The position numbers were made by a program, and so were the translations under genes. Below, piece by piece: positions 1 through 8,882 of a stretch of DNA of 33,686 nucleotides (positions within the stretch are counted from its first letter, which is position 1; every line of letters begins with the position of its first letter). The notes under the pieces are model-generated. The model made no database searches, was not told the DNA's origin, and saw only the letters and a program-made list of their open reading frames with translations. Origin of the DNA: Bacteroidota bacterium (GTDB taxonomy: Bacteria > Bacteroidota > Bacteroidia > AKYH767-A > JAHEYN01); assembly GCA_947448795.1 (NCBI GenBank), contig CANFOZ010000023.1:1-33686 (forward strand), in the 5' to 3' direction.

Positions 1-411
1 GGCGATGGATCACCGAGCTTCACAGGAACAACAGCGGCACATCAATACACTGCCGCAGGCCTTTATACCGTAACGCTAACAGCACGTAACGGAAGCTGCG
101 ATGGCAGCTCTCAGCAACTCCTGATGGTGGAGCAAAATCCAACGGGTATTCGTGAGTCTGATGTAAAGAATGGTGTGTCTATCCTATCCCAAGAAGGCTC
201 TGTTGATCTATACTTCAATCTTACCCATGAAGCAACAATGGACATTAGTATAAACAATATACTTGGACAAGAAGTTTTTTATGTCGCCGGCTACAAAGCT
301 TCTAAAAACAAATTGTCAGTCGAGCTAGGGAGTGCTACTGAAGGGCTGTATTTCCTGCATATAAAACAGCAGGACCAGGAGATTACAAAGAAGTTTTTAT
401 TGAGAAAATAA
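1..411 (+). CDS. C-terminal fragment of a secreted PKD-like-domain protein with a T9SS type A sorting domain (5' end outside the window)
   Basis: The frame is open from base 1 (GDGSPSFTGTTAAHQYTAAGLYTVTLTARNGSCDGSSQ..., PKD-like) and ends in ...NILGQEVF...LYFLHIKQQDQEITKKFLLRK, typical of Por secretion (T9SS) tails. Confidence 0.8.
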   Translation, partial: GDGSPSFTGTTAAHQYTAAGLYTVTLTARNGSCDGSSQQLLMVEQNPTGIRESDVKNGVSILSQEGSVDLYFNLTHEATMDISINNILGQEVFYVAGYKASKNKLSVELGSATEGLYFLHIKQQDQEITKKFLLRK

Positions 412-441
412 ATTAACTTTGCGGATATTAATATTAACAAA

Positions 442-624
442 ATGAAATTAAACTACGTTCTTTTTATTCTCGCCTGTCTATCCGCGACAACGCTTTTTGC
501 ACAGCCCTGCCCTCCTGGCTGCCCTGACATTGTCCCGATTGATGGAGGCATAAGTTTATTGGTGGCGGCAGGAGTCGCTTACGGTGCTAAAAAAGTGCAC
601 GAAAGAAAAAAGAAGGCACAATAG
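442..624 (+). CDS. 60-aa secreted mini-protein with a PID-CTERM-like (exosortase-type) C-terminal sorting signal
   Basis: Signal peptide MKLNYVLFILACLSATTLFA, short QPCPPGCPDIV segment, then a PIDGG motif, hydrophobic helix ISLLVAAGVAYGA and basic tail KKVHERKKKAQ. Directly upstream of an exosortase-like gene. Confidence 0.8.
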   Translation: MKLNYVLFILACLSATTLFAQPCPPGCPDIVPIDGGISLLVAAGVAYGAKKVHERKKKAQ

Positions 625-630
625 CAGCGT

Positions 631-1161
631 ATGAATCTAATTGAAACAAGACCGGTGCTGAGGTTTTTAATCCTCGCCACCGGTCTTTATATTTTATGGT
701 ATGTTGTATATGACCTCTGGCTTCACCCAACAGGACAACTAGATAGTATTGTTGTTGAGAACAGCATCATCTTAGCAAAGAACGTGTTGGCTGGATTGGG
801 CTACAGTGTCTTTACAGATACACGAATGATCGGCGTTGCGGGTGCAGGTGGCGTATGGATAGGTGATCCCTGCAACGGAGTTCAACTGTTTGCATTGTTT
901 GCCGGATTTATAATTGCCTTTCCAGGCCTAGGCATTCACAAGCTATGGTTTATACCTGCAGGCATTTTGAGTATTCATTTATTAAATGTGATGCGTATCT
1001 GTGCGCTTATCCTCATACAGAAACATGCGCCAGGCTCTCTGAATTTCAACCACACCTATACCTTCACTTTTTTCATGTATGCCTTTATTTTCGGCACTTG
1101 GATGCTTTGGGTTAAAAAGGCTTTGCCCGAAAAAGGCGATCATTCAAAAGAGCATTCATAG
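631..1161 (+). CDS. exosortase/archaeosortase family transpeptidase (XrtX-like or another Bacteroidota type)
   Basis: Multi-TM protein with the exosortase catalytic pattern: GDPCNGVQLFALFAGFIIAFPG (Cys), HLLNVMRICALI (Arg), FNHTYTFTFFMYAFIFGTWMLWV (His). Confidence 0.82.
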   Translation: MNLIETRPVLRFLILATGLYILWYVVYDLWLHPTGQLDSIVVENSIILAKNVLAGLGYSVFTDTRMIGVAGAGGVWIGDPCNGVQLFALFAGFIIAFPGLGIHKLWFIPAGILSIHLLNVMRICALILIQKHAPGSLNFNHTYTFTFFMYAFIFGTWMLWVKKALPEKGDHSKEHS

Positions 1162-2474
1162 AGCAGGTGTTTGATGCACCTTTGCTCGCCACTCCTTGTT
1201 TCAAACAGGTTCTCTACGATTCGTAGCTTACTGATTTTTTCTGAAGACGCATGCTTTTCGTTCCAATCAGAAACAATAAACCGTGCGAGGTTATCTTTAA
1301 ATTCGGGCTCGTGTATGAAAGGACAATAATAGATGTAATTCCGCCAGCGCAAAGAGGCATACGCATCGTTTAAGGGCAGTTGCTGATTCGCAGTGTTTAT
1401 TCCTTCTAATTCAACAACAACAGCCTGACGCATTGATTCGCTTGAGAACATATTCCAGCGCTGATCGAGTCGCAATGCATAGGCAGGGAGCATTATAAAC
1501 CGAGGGCCATGAAGCAGTTGCAAGGATATTATGTTTAGAAACAACATATAAAACAACAGCATTAGTAAAGCCACTTTACGATAGCGACTTGGCTCCGACA
1601 TAACAGGCTTTGTTGCCGCTGAAGCAGGCCAAATTCCGAGCAATGCAAGTAGGCCGACCCAAGAAAAAACCCCTAGTCTAAAGAAGAGTAGATTAGCTAT
1701 ATGGAAACATGCAAATAGCCCTATAAAAGAGAATCGAAAAAGACGGTTTTTAAATGGGATAAGCAACAAAAAAGGCAAGGTCAATTGACCTATAATCACC
1801 CCAATTGCAAGACTCGGTGATAATCGAACAAAGGCATTAAAATATGGACCTGCAAGATCTGTCATGTGGGCAACATGCTCAAAGGAATAATCGCCATTTC
1901 CAGCTTTTGCAAGCCCAGCACCTACATACATGCATACAAGCTGTATAACAAGCGCCAGTGAAGCAATCGATGCAAAGTCGTGATCGGTTTTTGTATTGAT
2001 TTTTCGAGCATCCCAAGAATATCTGCTGCCTAATGGAAGAAACATCGACCAAAACAAAACAAGGCGTAAGAGTTGATCGCCACCGTTGAGCAAATATTGA
2101 TTGCGGTTATGCAAAGAAACAAGCAGCAACCAAGACAAGACTGTCATCAGTTGAGTGCGCACGCCAATTAACAACAAGAATGCGATGATTGCTGAAACAA
2201 CAAACAATACATATTGCCAAACGGGAGAACCACTCCAGGCATGCATGCAAAAATAGCTTGGCTCCCAAAGTATTCGATGCATGAAATCGCGAGGCAATAC
2301 GCCTACATCTGAATAATGTGCCGAGATCCACGATCCTCTTTCCAATAAATCCAAAAGCAAAACACTACCCAAACTGATGCGCATCAGCGCCAAGGCTCGC
2401 CGATCGACCGATGCGATGATGCGCGACCAATTCGTCACAGCACGATAAAAAATATCCGCACCTTTGATTTCCAA
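1140..2474 (-). CDS. HTTM-domain (vitamin K-dependent gamma-carboxylase-related) multi-pass membrane protein
   Basis: LALMRISLGSVLLLDLLERGSWISAHYSDVGVLPRD and LVSLHNRNQYLLNGGDQLLRLVLFWSMFLPLGSRYS, typical of HTTM proteins. 3' end overlaps the exosortase gene convergently by 22 bp. Confidence 0.8.
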   Translation of the reverse strand: MEIKGADIFYRAVTNWSRIIASVDRRALALMRISLGSVLLLDLLERGSWISAHYSDVGVLPRDFMHRILWEPSYFCMHAWSGSPVWQYVLFVVSAIIAFLLLIGVRTQLMTVLSWLLLVSLHNRNQYLLNGGDQLLRLVLFWSMFLPLGSRYSWDARKINTKTDHDFASIASLALVIQLVCMYVGAGLAKAGNGDYSFEHVAHMTDLAGPYFNAFVRLSPSLAIGVIIGQLTLPFLLLIPFKNRLFRFSFIGLFACFHIANLLFFRLGVFSWVGLLALLGIWPASAATKPVMSEPSRYRKVALLMLLFYMLFLNIISLQLLHGPRFIMLPAYALRLDQRWNMFSSESMRQAVVVELEGINTANQQLPLNDAYASLRWRNYIYYCPFIHEPEFKDNLARFIVSDWNEKHASSEKISKLRIVENLFETRSGEQRCIKHLLYECSFE

Positions 2475-2517
2475 AGCTTGAGAATTATTAGGAATTTAGA
2501 ACTCTGAAAAATATTGA

Positions 2518-2997
2518 ATGATCAAAAGTAACGACAAAAGCCGAACTATCACACTAGGGTTGATTCTACTGGCTATAGGTAGCCTTCTGCTCGTTTATGG
2601 AACAGGTATACTGAGAGACAAAGTCTTTGTCTCGATGAATCGCATCTTGGGCACAAGTGGACCAAGGCACCCGGTTCAGCTCTTTTCGAGTCAATGGATA
2701 TTGCTTGCAAAATGGGCACTGACCTTGTTTTTCTCTTTGCTTTATTACAGCTTTTGTTTACTGATGATACGCTTAGTGCGGCCAGAGAAAACGCTTTACA
2801 AATTATGCACGTATTTATATGCTGGCTTGTTTACGACCTCGTTGCTCATCTCTTTAGTAGGCCTACTTATAGGGCAAACGGAAAGCGCTTACCGCATAGC
2901 CCGCGACATCGCAGGCTTGGTGCAGTCGCCCATATTGATCATGCTCGTTTTCGCAGCCATTCAACTGTATAGCAGGATGCCACAAGAAAAAAAATAA
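2518..2997 (+). CDS. small multi-TM protein, probable exosortase-associated membrane protein
   Basis: About 4 TM segments (TLGLILLAIGSLLLVYGTGI; WILLAKWALTLFFSLLYYSFCLLMIRLV; LYAGLFTTSLLISLVGLLIG; SPILIMLVFAAIQLYSRM). Position in the exosortase locus resembles known XrtF/XrtX-associated proteins. Confidence 0.6.
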   Translation: MIKSNDKSRTITLGLILLAIGSLLLVYGTGILRDKVFVSMNRILGTSGPRHPVQLFSSQWILLAKWALTLFFSLLYYSFCLLMIRLVRPEKTLYKLCTYLYAGLFTTSLLISLVGLLIGQTESAYRIARDIAGLVQSPILIMLVFAAIQLYSRMPQEKK

Positions 2998-3001
2998 TAG
3001 G

Positions 3002-3009
3002 TACATTTG
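3002..3009 (+). promoter_or_regulatory. Bacteroidota -7 box TACATTTG upstream of the nucleotidyltransferase
   Basis: Matches TAnnTTTG, 9 nt before the preferred ATG at 3019. Confidence 0.4.
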
Positions 3010-3018
3010 CGGTTGAAA

Positions 3019-4038
3019 ATGACAAAAAAGAATTTCAAAGTAATTATCCCTGTAGCGGGCATTGGAAGCAGACTGCGCCCGCATACGCATACACAGCCCA
3101 AAGCTTTGGTGCCCGTAGCTGGCAAACCTATACTCTCGCACATCATCGAAAATTTGATGGAGGCGGGTATACATGATTTTATTTTCATCATTGGGTATCT
3201 TGGCGACAAGGTAGAATCCTATATCACCGAAAAATATCCGGACTTAAATACCCGTTTTATTGTTCAGGAGCCAAGAGAAGGGATTGCTCATGCGGTATGG
3301 TCGGCAAGGATGGAGGTAACGGACCAAGATGATTTACTGATTGTTCTCGGTGATACCATCTTCGATGTGAACTTAAAAGACATATTAAATTTACCTATAT
3401 CCTCACTTGGTTTAAAGCGCGTGGATGACCCGCGGCATTTCGGTGTAGCCGAATTGAATACCGATGGATTTATTCAACATCTTTCTGAGAAACCGCTTGT
3501 TCCTACATCCAACTTGGCCTTAGTGGGTATTTATTTGATCAAGGAAGCGACGATGTTGATGGAATCGATCGACTACCTTATCAGCAATAACCTGCGCACC
3601 CAAAATGATTTTCATTTGACAGATGCGCTAATGCGCATGATCGACCAAGGAGTTAAAATGGGAACCTTCCCGGTTGAGAATTGGTATGATTGCGGCAGCA
3701 AAGAAAACCTCTTGGAAACCAATGCCATTCTTTTGAAGCGTTATCCACCAGAACCCTTTTGCGAGCATGCTAATCCAGCGTCTAACAACATCGTAATTCA
3801 GCCCGTTCGAATAGCCGCTAATTGCAAGATTACCAATTCTATCATTGGACCAAATGTGTCGATTGGAGAAAACACGATCATCACATCATCCATACTGGGC
3901 GACTGCATCATTGGCTCCTACTCGCAGCTCGAGAATGCCGTTTTACATCAATCGGTAATCGGCAATGACGCGTCTTTGAAAGGACTTAGTCAGAGCTTAA
4001 ACATTGGCGACAACACAGAAATTGACTTTAGTTCATAA
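3019..4038 (+). CDS. sugar-phosphate nucleotidyltransferase
   Basis: KVIIPVAGIGSRLRPHTHTQPKALVPVAGKPILSHI signature plus C-terminal left-handed beta-helix hexapeptides (ITNSIIGPNVSIGENTIITSSILGDCIIGSYS). ATG at 3019 preferred over the track's TTG at 3007. Confidence 0.9.
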   Translation: MTKKNFKVIIPVAGIGSRLRPHTHTQPKALVPVAGKPILSHIIENLMEAGIHDFIFIIGYLGDKVESYITEKYPDLNTRFIVQEPREGIAHAVWSARMEVTDQDDLLIVLGDTIFDVNLKDILNLPISSLGLKRVDDPRHFGVAELNTDGFIQHLSEKPLVPTSNLALVGIYLIKEATMLMESIDYLISNNLRTQNDFHLTDALMRMIDQGVKMGTFPVENWYDCGSKENLLETNAILLKRYPPEPFCEHANPASNNIVIQPVRIAANCKITNSIIGPNVSIGENTIITSSILGDCIIGSYSQLENAVLHQSVIGNDASLKGLSQSLNIGDNTEIDFSS

Positions 4039-4047
4039 TACAAAACC

Positions 4048-5316
4048 ATGAAAAAAGACACTGCCATTTTCAACCTCATCCAAGAGGAACTCGAACGCCA
4101 ACAACACGGCATCGAACTTATCGCTTCAGAAAACTTCGTAAGTCAGCAAGTGATGGATGCCATGGGCTCCTGCTTGACAAACAAATATGCTGAAGGCCTG
4201 CCCGGCAAACGCTATTATGGCGGTTGCGAAGTAGTAGATAAAGTGGAACAACTTGCTATTGATCGTGTGAAAGAATTGTTTGGTGCAGTGTGGGCAAATG
4301 TTCAGCCGCACTCGGGCGCGCAAGCCAATGCAGCGGTTATGCTCGCTGTGTTAAAGCCAGGCGACAAAATACTTGGATTCGATCTTTCGCACGGTGGCCA
4401 TTTAACCCATGGTTCGCCGGTAAATTTCTCTGGTAAATTATACAATCCTGTATTTTACGGAGTAGATGAAGAAACAGGTCGCCTCAATTACGATAAGATG
4501 CAGGCAATCGCAACAGCTGAGCAACCTAAGCTCATCATTGCAGGCGCTTCCTCCTACTCGCGCGATTGGGATTTTAAACGCATGCGCGAAATTGCTGACT
4601 CGGTTGGCGCTTTGCTGCTAGCCGATATCGCGCATCCTGCAGGCCTGATAGCAGCAGGCTTGCTTACTAATCCACTGCCACACTGCCATATTGTTACAAC
4701 AACGACGCACAAAACACTGCGTGGTCCGCGTGGAGGTTTGATCATGATGGGGCACGATTTTCCAAACCCATTTGGATTAAAAACACCAAAAGGCGAGATA
4801 CGTATGATGTCCTCTATTCTTGACGCAGCTGTTTTTCCAGGCACTCAGGGTGGTCCTTTAGAGCATGTCATCGCTGCAAAAGCGGTTGCATTCGGAGAAG
4901 CATTAACCGACGAATACAAAGCGTATTGCAAGCAAGTTATGAGCAACGCATCAGCAATGGCAAAAGCCTTTATGGACAAAGGCTACAAAGTCATTTCAGG
5001 CGGCACCGACAACCACAGCATGCTTATTGATCTTCGATCTAAAAACATCAGTGGAAAAGCAGCCGAGAACGCGCTTGTAAAAGCCGACATCACACTCAAC
5101 AAAAACATGGTGCCTTTCGACGACAAATCTCCCTTTGTAACCTCGGGCATTCGCGTTGGAACACCTGCTGTTACGACGCGTGGTTTGAAAGAAAAGGATG
5201 TTGTACAAGTTGTTGAATTACTCGACGAAGCCTTGATGAACATTGAAAACGAAGCACATCTTTTGGAAGTAAAGAAAAAGGTAAACACCTTTATGAAGGA
5301 CTTCCCGCTGTATTAA
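4048..5316 (+). CDS. glyA: serine hydroxymethyltransferase
   Basis: [73 protein letters not shown]. Confidence 0.98.
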   Translation: MKKDTAIFNLIQEELERQQHGIELIASENFVSQQVMDAMGSCLTNKYAEGLPGKRYYGGCEVVDKVEQLAIDRVKELFGAVWANVQPHSGAQANAAVMLAVLKPGDKILGFDLSHGGHLTHGSPVNFSGKLYNPVFYGVDEETGRLNYDKMQAIATAEQPKLIIAGASSYSRDWDFKRMREIADSVGALLLADIAHPAGLIAAGLLTNPLPHCHIVTTTTHKTLRGPRGGLIMMGHDFPNPFGLKTPKGEIRMMSSILDAAVFPGTQGGPLEHVIAAKAVAFGEALTDEYKAYCKQVMSNASAMAKAFMDKGYKVISGGTDNHSMLIDLRSKNISGKAAENALVKADITLNKNMVPFDDKSPFVTSGIRVGTPAVTTRGLKEKDVVQVVELLDEALMNIENEAHLLEVKKKVNTFMKDFPLY

Positions 5317-5336
5317 TTTAAAATACAAAGCGATAG

Positions 5337-5363
5337 AAAGGCGTCTGCAAAGGCGCCTTTTTT
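5337..5363. terminator. candidate intrinsic terminator between convergent glyA and the DUF4249 gene
   Basis: AAAGGCG-N10-CGCCTTT followed by a T-rich run. Confidence 0.55.
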
Positions 5364-6297
5364 ATTTGGCGTAAATCGTATCGTACGTAACTCCAAAGCC
5401 GCCCCAGAAGCCAAGTGCACCACCAACGATGTTTGTTTTAATAGAGGATGGTGATGCAAAGGGATTGCCCTGTGAAGAAAGAAAATCCTCGTAGCTTTTC
5501 CTAAAAAGATAATGCCCGTGATCGATGGTAGAGGACTTCACAACGATGGTGTCACCAATTCGGAAGTAACCGGAGCTATCGCCATTTTCGCGATCACGAG
5601 CGCTGAAAGGACGGTCGTAAGCAAAATCAAAACTGCTTCCGTTATAAAAACGATCATCCGAAGATCCTCCGCGTGGCGTAGCAAAATCCGGATCTTTACC
5701 GAGACGCTTCACTTGCCAATTGTAGGCATTGCCTAGTGTATCAGGGTCAGTGAGATGAGCCCACGTAAAACCAAGGCCACGAGCAACCTGATCTTTTTCT
5801 ACTTTAAACCAAACCGAATCCAAAGGAACTAATACCGGAATCTGCGTTTCGGAAGTATACGTTTTGCCATCGGAAACAATTCTCAAGCCGTACGTTTTAC
5901 CTGGAACGCCCGTTATTACTGGAGGAAACGAAGTATAGACGCAGTAGTTCACACTACGCAGCACTTCGAAAGGTATGCCGACAGCATCAGCCAGCAGCAT
6001 CAACTCTTGATCACTGAAATCGCTTGAGCAAAACTCGTTTAAAGTATAGCTATTGCCACCTTCCGAAATTTCGATATTGGCACCGTGCACGAATGAATTT
6101 TGGAAAGCCGCTAAATCTGTTTTATCAAAATAGGCCGCACTTTTAGTCAGTGTGATGAAAGGCGGCAAGCCTGGCTCGATATAGCCCTCCACCACTAGCT
6201 TAGCGCTGCTGTCGGGTAGTTTAACGGTAATGTTTTTCTCGCATGCACCAAGTATCAAGGAGAAAATAAAAATCAAAAAGAGGCCTTTTTTCAGCAT
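5362..6297 (-). CDS. DUF4249-family lipoprotein (TonB receptor partner)
   Basis: Lipoprotein signal MLKKGLFLIFIFSLILGAC, VVEGYIEPGLPPFITLTKSAAYFD, and location directly downstream of a TonB-dependent receptor. Confidence 0.8.
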   Translation of the reverse strand: MLKKGLFLIFIFSLILGACEKNITVKLPDSSAKLVVEGYIEPGLPPFITLTKSAAYFDKTDLAAFQNSFVHGANIEISEGGNSYTLNEFCSSDFSDQELMLLADAVGIPFEVLRSVNYCVYTSFPPVITGVPGKTYGLRIVSDGKTYTSETQIPVLVPLDSVWFKVEKDQVARGLGFTWAHLTDPDTLGNAYNWQVKRLGKDPDFATPRGGSSDDRFYNGSSFDFAYDRPFSARDRENGDSSGYFRIGDTIVVKSSTIDHGHYLFRKSYEDFLSSQGNPFASPSSIKTNIVGGALGFWGGFGVTYDTIYAK

Positions 6298-6300
6298 GAC

Positions 6301-8694
6301 TTAAAATTTAAAATTCCATGTGATTGATGGCAATATTGGGAATAGCGAAACCTGTTTGGCTTGCACTTCTAAAGTACCTTGAGCGAAATCGCCCTTGTTC
6401 TGAAAATAGATGAAATAAGGGTTTTTGCGATTGTAGACATTGTATATCGCAAAAGTCCAACTGGATTGCACCTTGCCTTTGTTTTTTCCGTTCAGCGTGG
6501 CTGAAATATCGGCACGGTGATAAGGCGGCATTCGGTACCCGTTGCGGTCGCCGTATTCAGATACCACTTGCCCGTCTATTACATAACGGCGAACGGGAAT
6601 AGTAATAGCATTGCCCGACCCATACACCCAAACGAAAGAGAAAGTCCAACGCGGATTCAGTTCGTATGAAGAGATGAACGACACATCGTGGCGACGGTCG
6701 TAGCGCGCATAAAACTTTTTACCATAATTAAGATCCTCGAACTGACGAGTTGTCCAAGATAATGTATAGCCAATCCAACCGGTTAATTTGCCATATTTTT
6801 TATTTACAAAAAGCTCACCACCATAGGATTCTCCTTTGCCAAATACAAAGTTATTATCCGGATTCTCCTTCACATTATCGCCAGGTGCAAAACCGTCTTT
6901 GTAGTCGATGAGATTATGCATTGTCTTGTAATATGCTTCGAAGGAAGTTTCTATTTTGTTGTCTTTGAAATTCTTAAATAAACCGATCGCATATTGCCTT
7001 CCCAACTCAGGTTTAACTTTGTCGGTGCTCGGGAACCAGGTGTCGGTTGGCAGAGAAACTGAAGCCAAGGATGCTAGATGCGTGTATTGATAATTCTGAG
7101 TGAACGAGGCTTTGATCGACGTTGCCTTGTTAATTGCGAATTTCATACCGAGACGAGGTTCAGGTCCTGTATAGGTTTTTATGATATCGGATGACGTGTA
7201 ACTGGTAGTATCCACCACCCTGTCGTTACGGTCTTTTATATACCGATCAAAAGGACCAACGAAGGCATAGCCGGAATAGCGAATGCCGGCATTAATAGAG
7301 AGCCAGTCATTCACTTCGTAATCATCCGTAATATAAAGCGCCGCGTCGTGTGCATGCAGTTTAACAACTTTCCCTAAATCAAAAACAACTCCGCCTGATT
7401 CTGCAGAAGCACTGGTTGGCGTGAAGGTGTGATACACATAATTCAAACCAAATTTAACAGTATGTCGCACGTGCGGAAAATAGCTGAAGTCGACTTTGCC
7501 ATTCCAATCGCGAATACCCGAGAATAATTTGAAATCAAAATTATCCTGCCCTAATCCAAGCTCAAATTTATAGTCGCTAAAAATCAGCGATGAATTTACA
7601 AATAGTTTATCGTTGAAAAGGTGATTCCAGCGCAAAGAACCCGTCGCATTTCCCCATGGAATATTCGCCGAAAACGCCGACTCGGAATTTTTGTAGGTAA
7701 AAACATCACGACCGAAATAGCCACTCAGAAAAACCCGGTCTTTATCGGATAGTCGGTAATTCACTTTGGTATTCAGATCGTAAAAATAATAGCCAGAGCC
7801 AGCAAGTCGAGAAGTAGATTTAACAAGCGGCTTTATAAGAAAGTCGATGTAGGTTCTGCGCGCAGAAACGATAAACGACCCTGTATCGCTTTTGATAGGC
7901 CCTTGCAATGTAAGACGAGAGGCAATGAGTCCTATTCCGCCTTCGGCATGATACGACTTGCTATTGCCTTCCTTCATATTAATATCGATGACAGACGAAA
8001 GGCGACCACCGTATTGGGCTGGCATACCGCCTTTATAGAGCTCTAGGTTTTTAATAACATCGGAGTTGAACACCGAGAAGAAACCAAAGAGATGCGACGC
8101 GTTATACACGGTTGCTTCATCGAGTAAGATAAGGTTTTGATCAGGACCACCACCGCGCACATAGAAGCCGGAGTTACCTTCCCCTGCCGACTGCACACCG
8201 GGCAAAAGTTGAATGGTTTTAAGAATATCCACCTCACCCATAAAGGCAGGCAATTTCTTGATGGTTTCCATGGGTATCTCGTTCATCGACATCTGCGTAC
8301 TCTGCACGTTTTGATCTTTACGCTCGCCTTCGATGACAACCTCTTTAGACAATATCGACTTACTTTCAAGATTTGTATTGATACGCGTGTCTTTGTCGAG
8401 TGTGACAGGAATTGCTTTGTCAATAAAACCGAGGTAGGAGATCATCAGTGTATAGGTTCCTTTCTCCACTGTTATTGAATAGAAGCCGTATTGATTGGAG
8501 CTGGTTCCTTTCAGATTTTCCTTCAGATAAACATTGGCTCCCATCAGGTATTCGCCCGTGGCGGCTTCCTTAACATAACCACTGATGGTGTATTTTTCCT
8601 GAGCAACTAGTTGCTTAAAGGGGAAAAGAAAAAACATTACCAGCGAACAGATAAAAACAAAGTCGCTGATTGTTGATTTGTGTCGAAAATTCAT
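6301..8694 (-). CDS. TonB-dependent receptor with N-terminal carboxypeptidase-like regulatory domain
   Basis: YTISGYVKEAATGEYLMGANVYLKE, plug motifs LLPGVQSAGEGNSGFYVRGGGPDQNLILLDEATVYNASHLFGFFSVFN, C-terminal beta-barrel. Confidence 0.93.
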   Translation of the reverse strand: MNFRHKSTISDFVFICSLVMFFLFPFKQLVAQEKYTISGYVKEAATGEYLMGANVYLKENLKGTSSNQYGFYSITVEKGTYTLMISYLGFIDKAIPVTLDKDTRINTNLESKSILSKEVVIEGERKDQNVQSTQMSMNEIPMETIKKLPAFMGEVDILKTIQLLPGVQSAGEGNSGFYVRGGGPDQNLILLDEATVYNASHLFGFFSVFNSDVIKNLELYKGGMPAQYGGRLSSVIDINMKEGNSKSYHAEGGIGLIASRLTLQGPIKSDTGSFIVSARRTYIDFLIKPLVKSTSRLAGSGYYFYDLNTKVNYRLSDKDRVFLSGYFGRDVFTYKNSESAFSANIPWGNATGSLRWNHLFNDKLFVNSSLIFSDYKFELGLGQDNFDFKLFSGIRDWNGKVDFSYFPHVRHTVKFGLNYVYHTFTPTSASAESGGVVFDLGKVVKLHAHDAALYITDDYEVNDWLSINAGIRYSGYAFVGPFDRYIKDRNDRVVDTTSYTSSDIIKTYTGPEPRLGMKFAINKATSIKASFTQNYQYTHLASLASVSLPTDTWFPSTDKVKPELGRQYAIGLFKNFKDNKIETSFEAYYKTMHNLIDYKDGFAPGDNVKENPDNNFVFGKGESYGGELFVNKKYGKLTGWIGYTLSWTTRQFEDLNYGKKFYARYDRRHDVSFISSYELNPRWTFSFVWVYGSGNAITIPVRRYVIDGQVVSEYGDRNGYRMPPYHRADISATLNGKNKGKVQSSWTFAIYNVYNRKNPYFIYFQNKGDFAQGTLEVQAKQVSLFPILPSITWNFKF

Positions 8695-8751
8695 AATTTA
8701 CAGCCGTGTTAGTATCAGACGAGATACATCTTTAAATCCTTCGACATTGAG

Positions 8752-8825
8752 CAGGGATAACGGGATTTGCCCCCACTACCTCCAACACCCCATGTTGGCG
8801 CGATACCAGGCTACGCTACACCCCG
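8752..8825 (-). tRNA. tRNA-Pro(GGG)-like gene with aberrant 3' half (possibly degenerate)
   Basis: Reverse complement CGGGGTGTAGCGTAGCCTGGTATCGCGCCAACATGGGGTGTTGGAGGTAGTGGGGGCAAATCCCGTTATCCCTG folds as a 74-nt cloverleaf. Anticodon stem CCAAC/GTTGG, loop ATGGGGT (anticodon GGG), D-loop with GG, T-stem GTGGG/CCCGT. Confidence 0.7.
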
Positions 8826-8852
8826 AACTTTATATTTTTGGAATTTGCGGTG

Positions 8853-8882
8853 CAAAGGTACGCTTCAAAAATGAATTTTCAA
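8853..8882 (-). promoter_or_regulatory. Bacteroidota-type promoter TTG-N19-TACCTTTG for the tRNA-like gene
   Basis: Minus strand reads TTGAAAATTCATTTTTGAAGCGTACCTTTG, ending 27 nt before the cloverleaf 5' end. Confidence 0.6.

Noticed and set aside
2694-3209. Alternative ORFs (92, 103 and 82 aa) around the exosortase-associated membrane protein
   Set aside because: Out-of-frame or antisense with no coherent features, whereas the 159-aa frame has clear TM segments.
4126-5288. Minus-strand ORFs opposite glyA
   Set aside because: Antisense to a conserved enzyme; no protein-like features.
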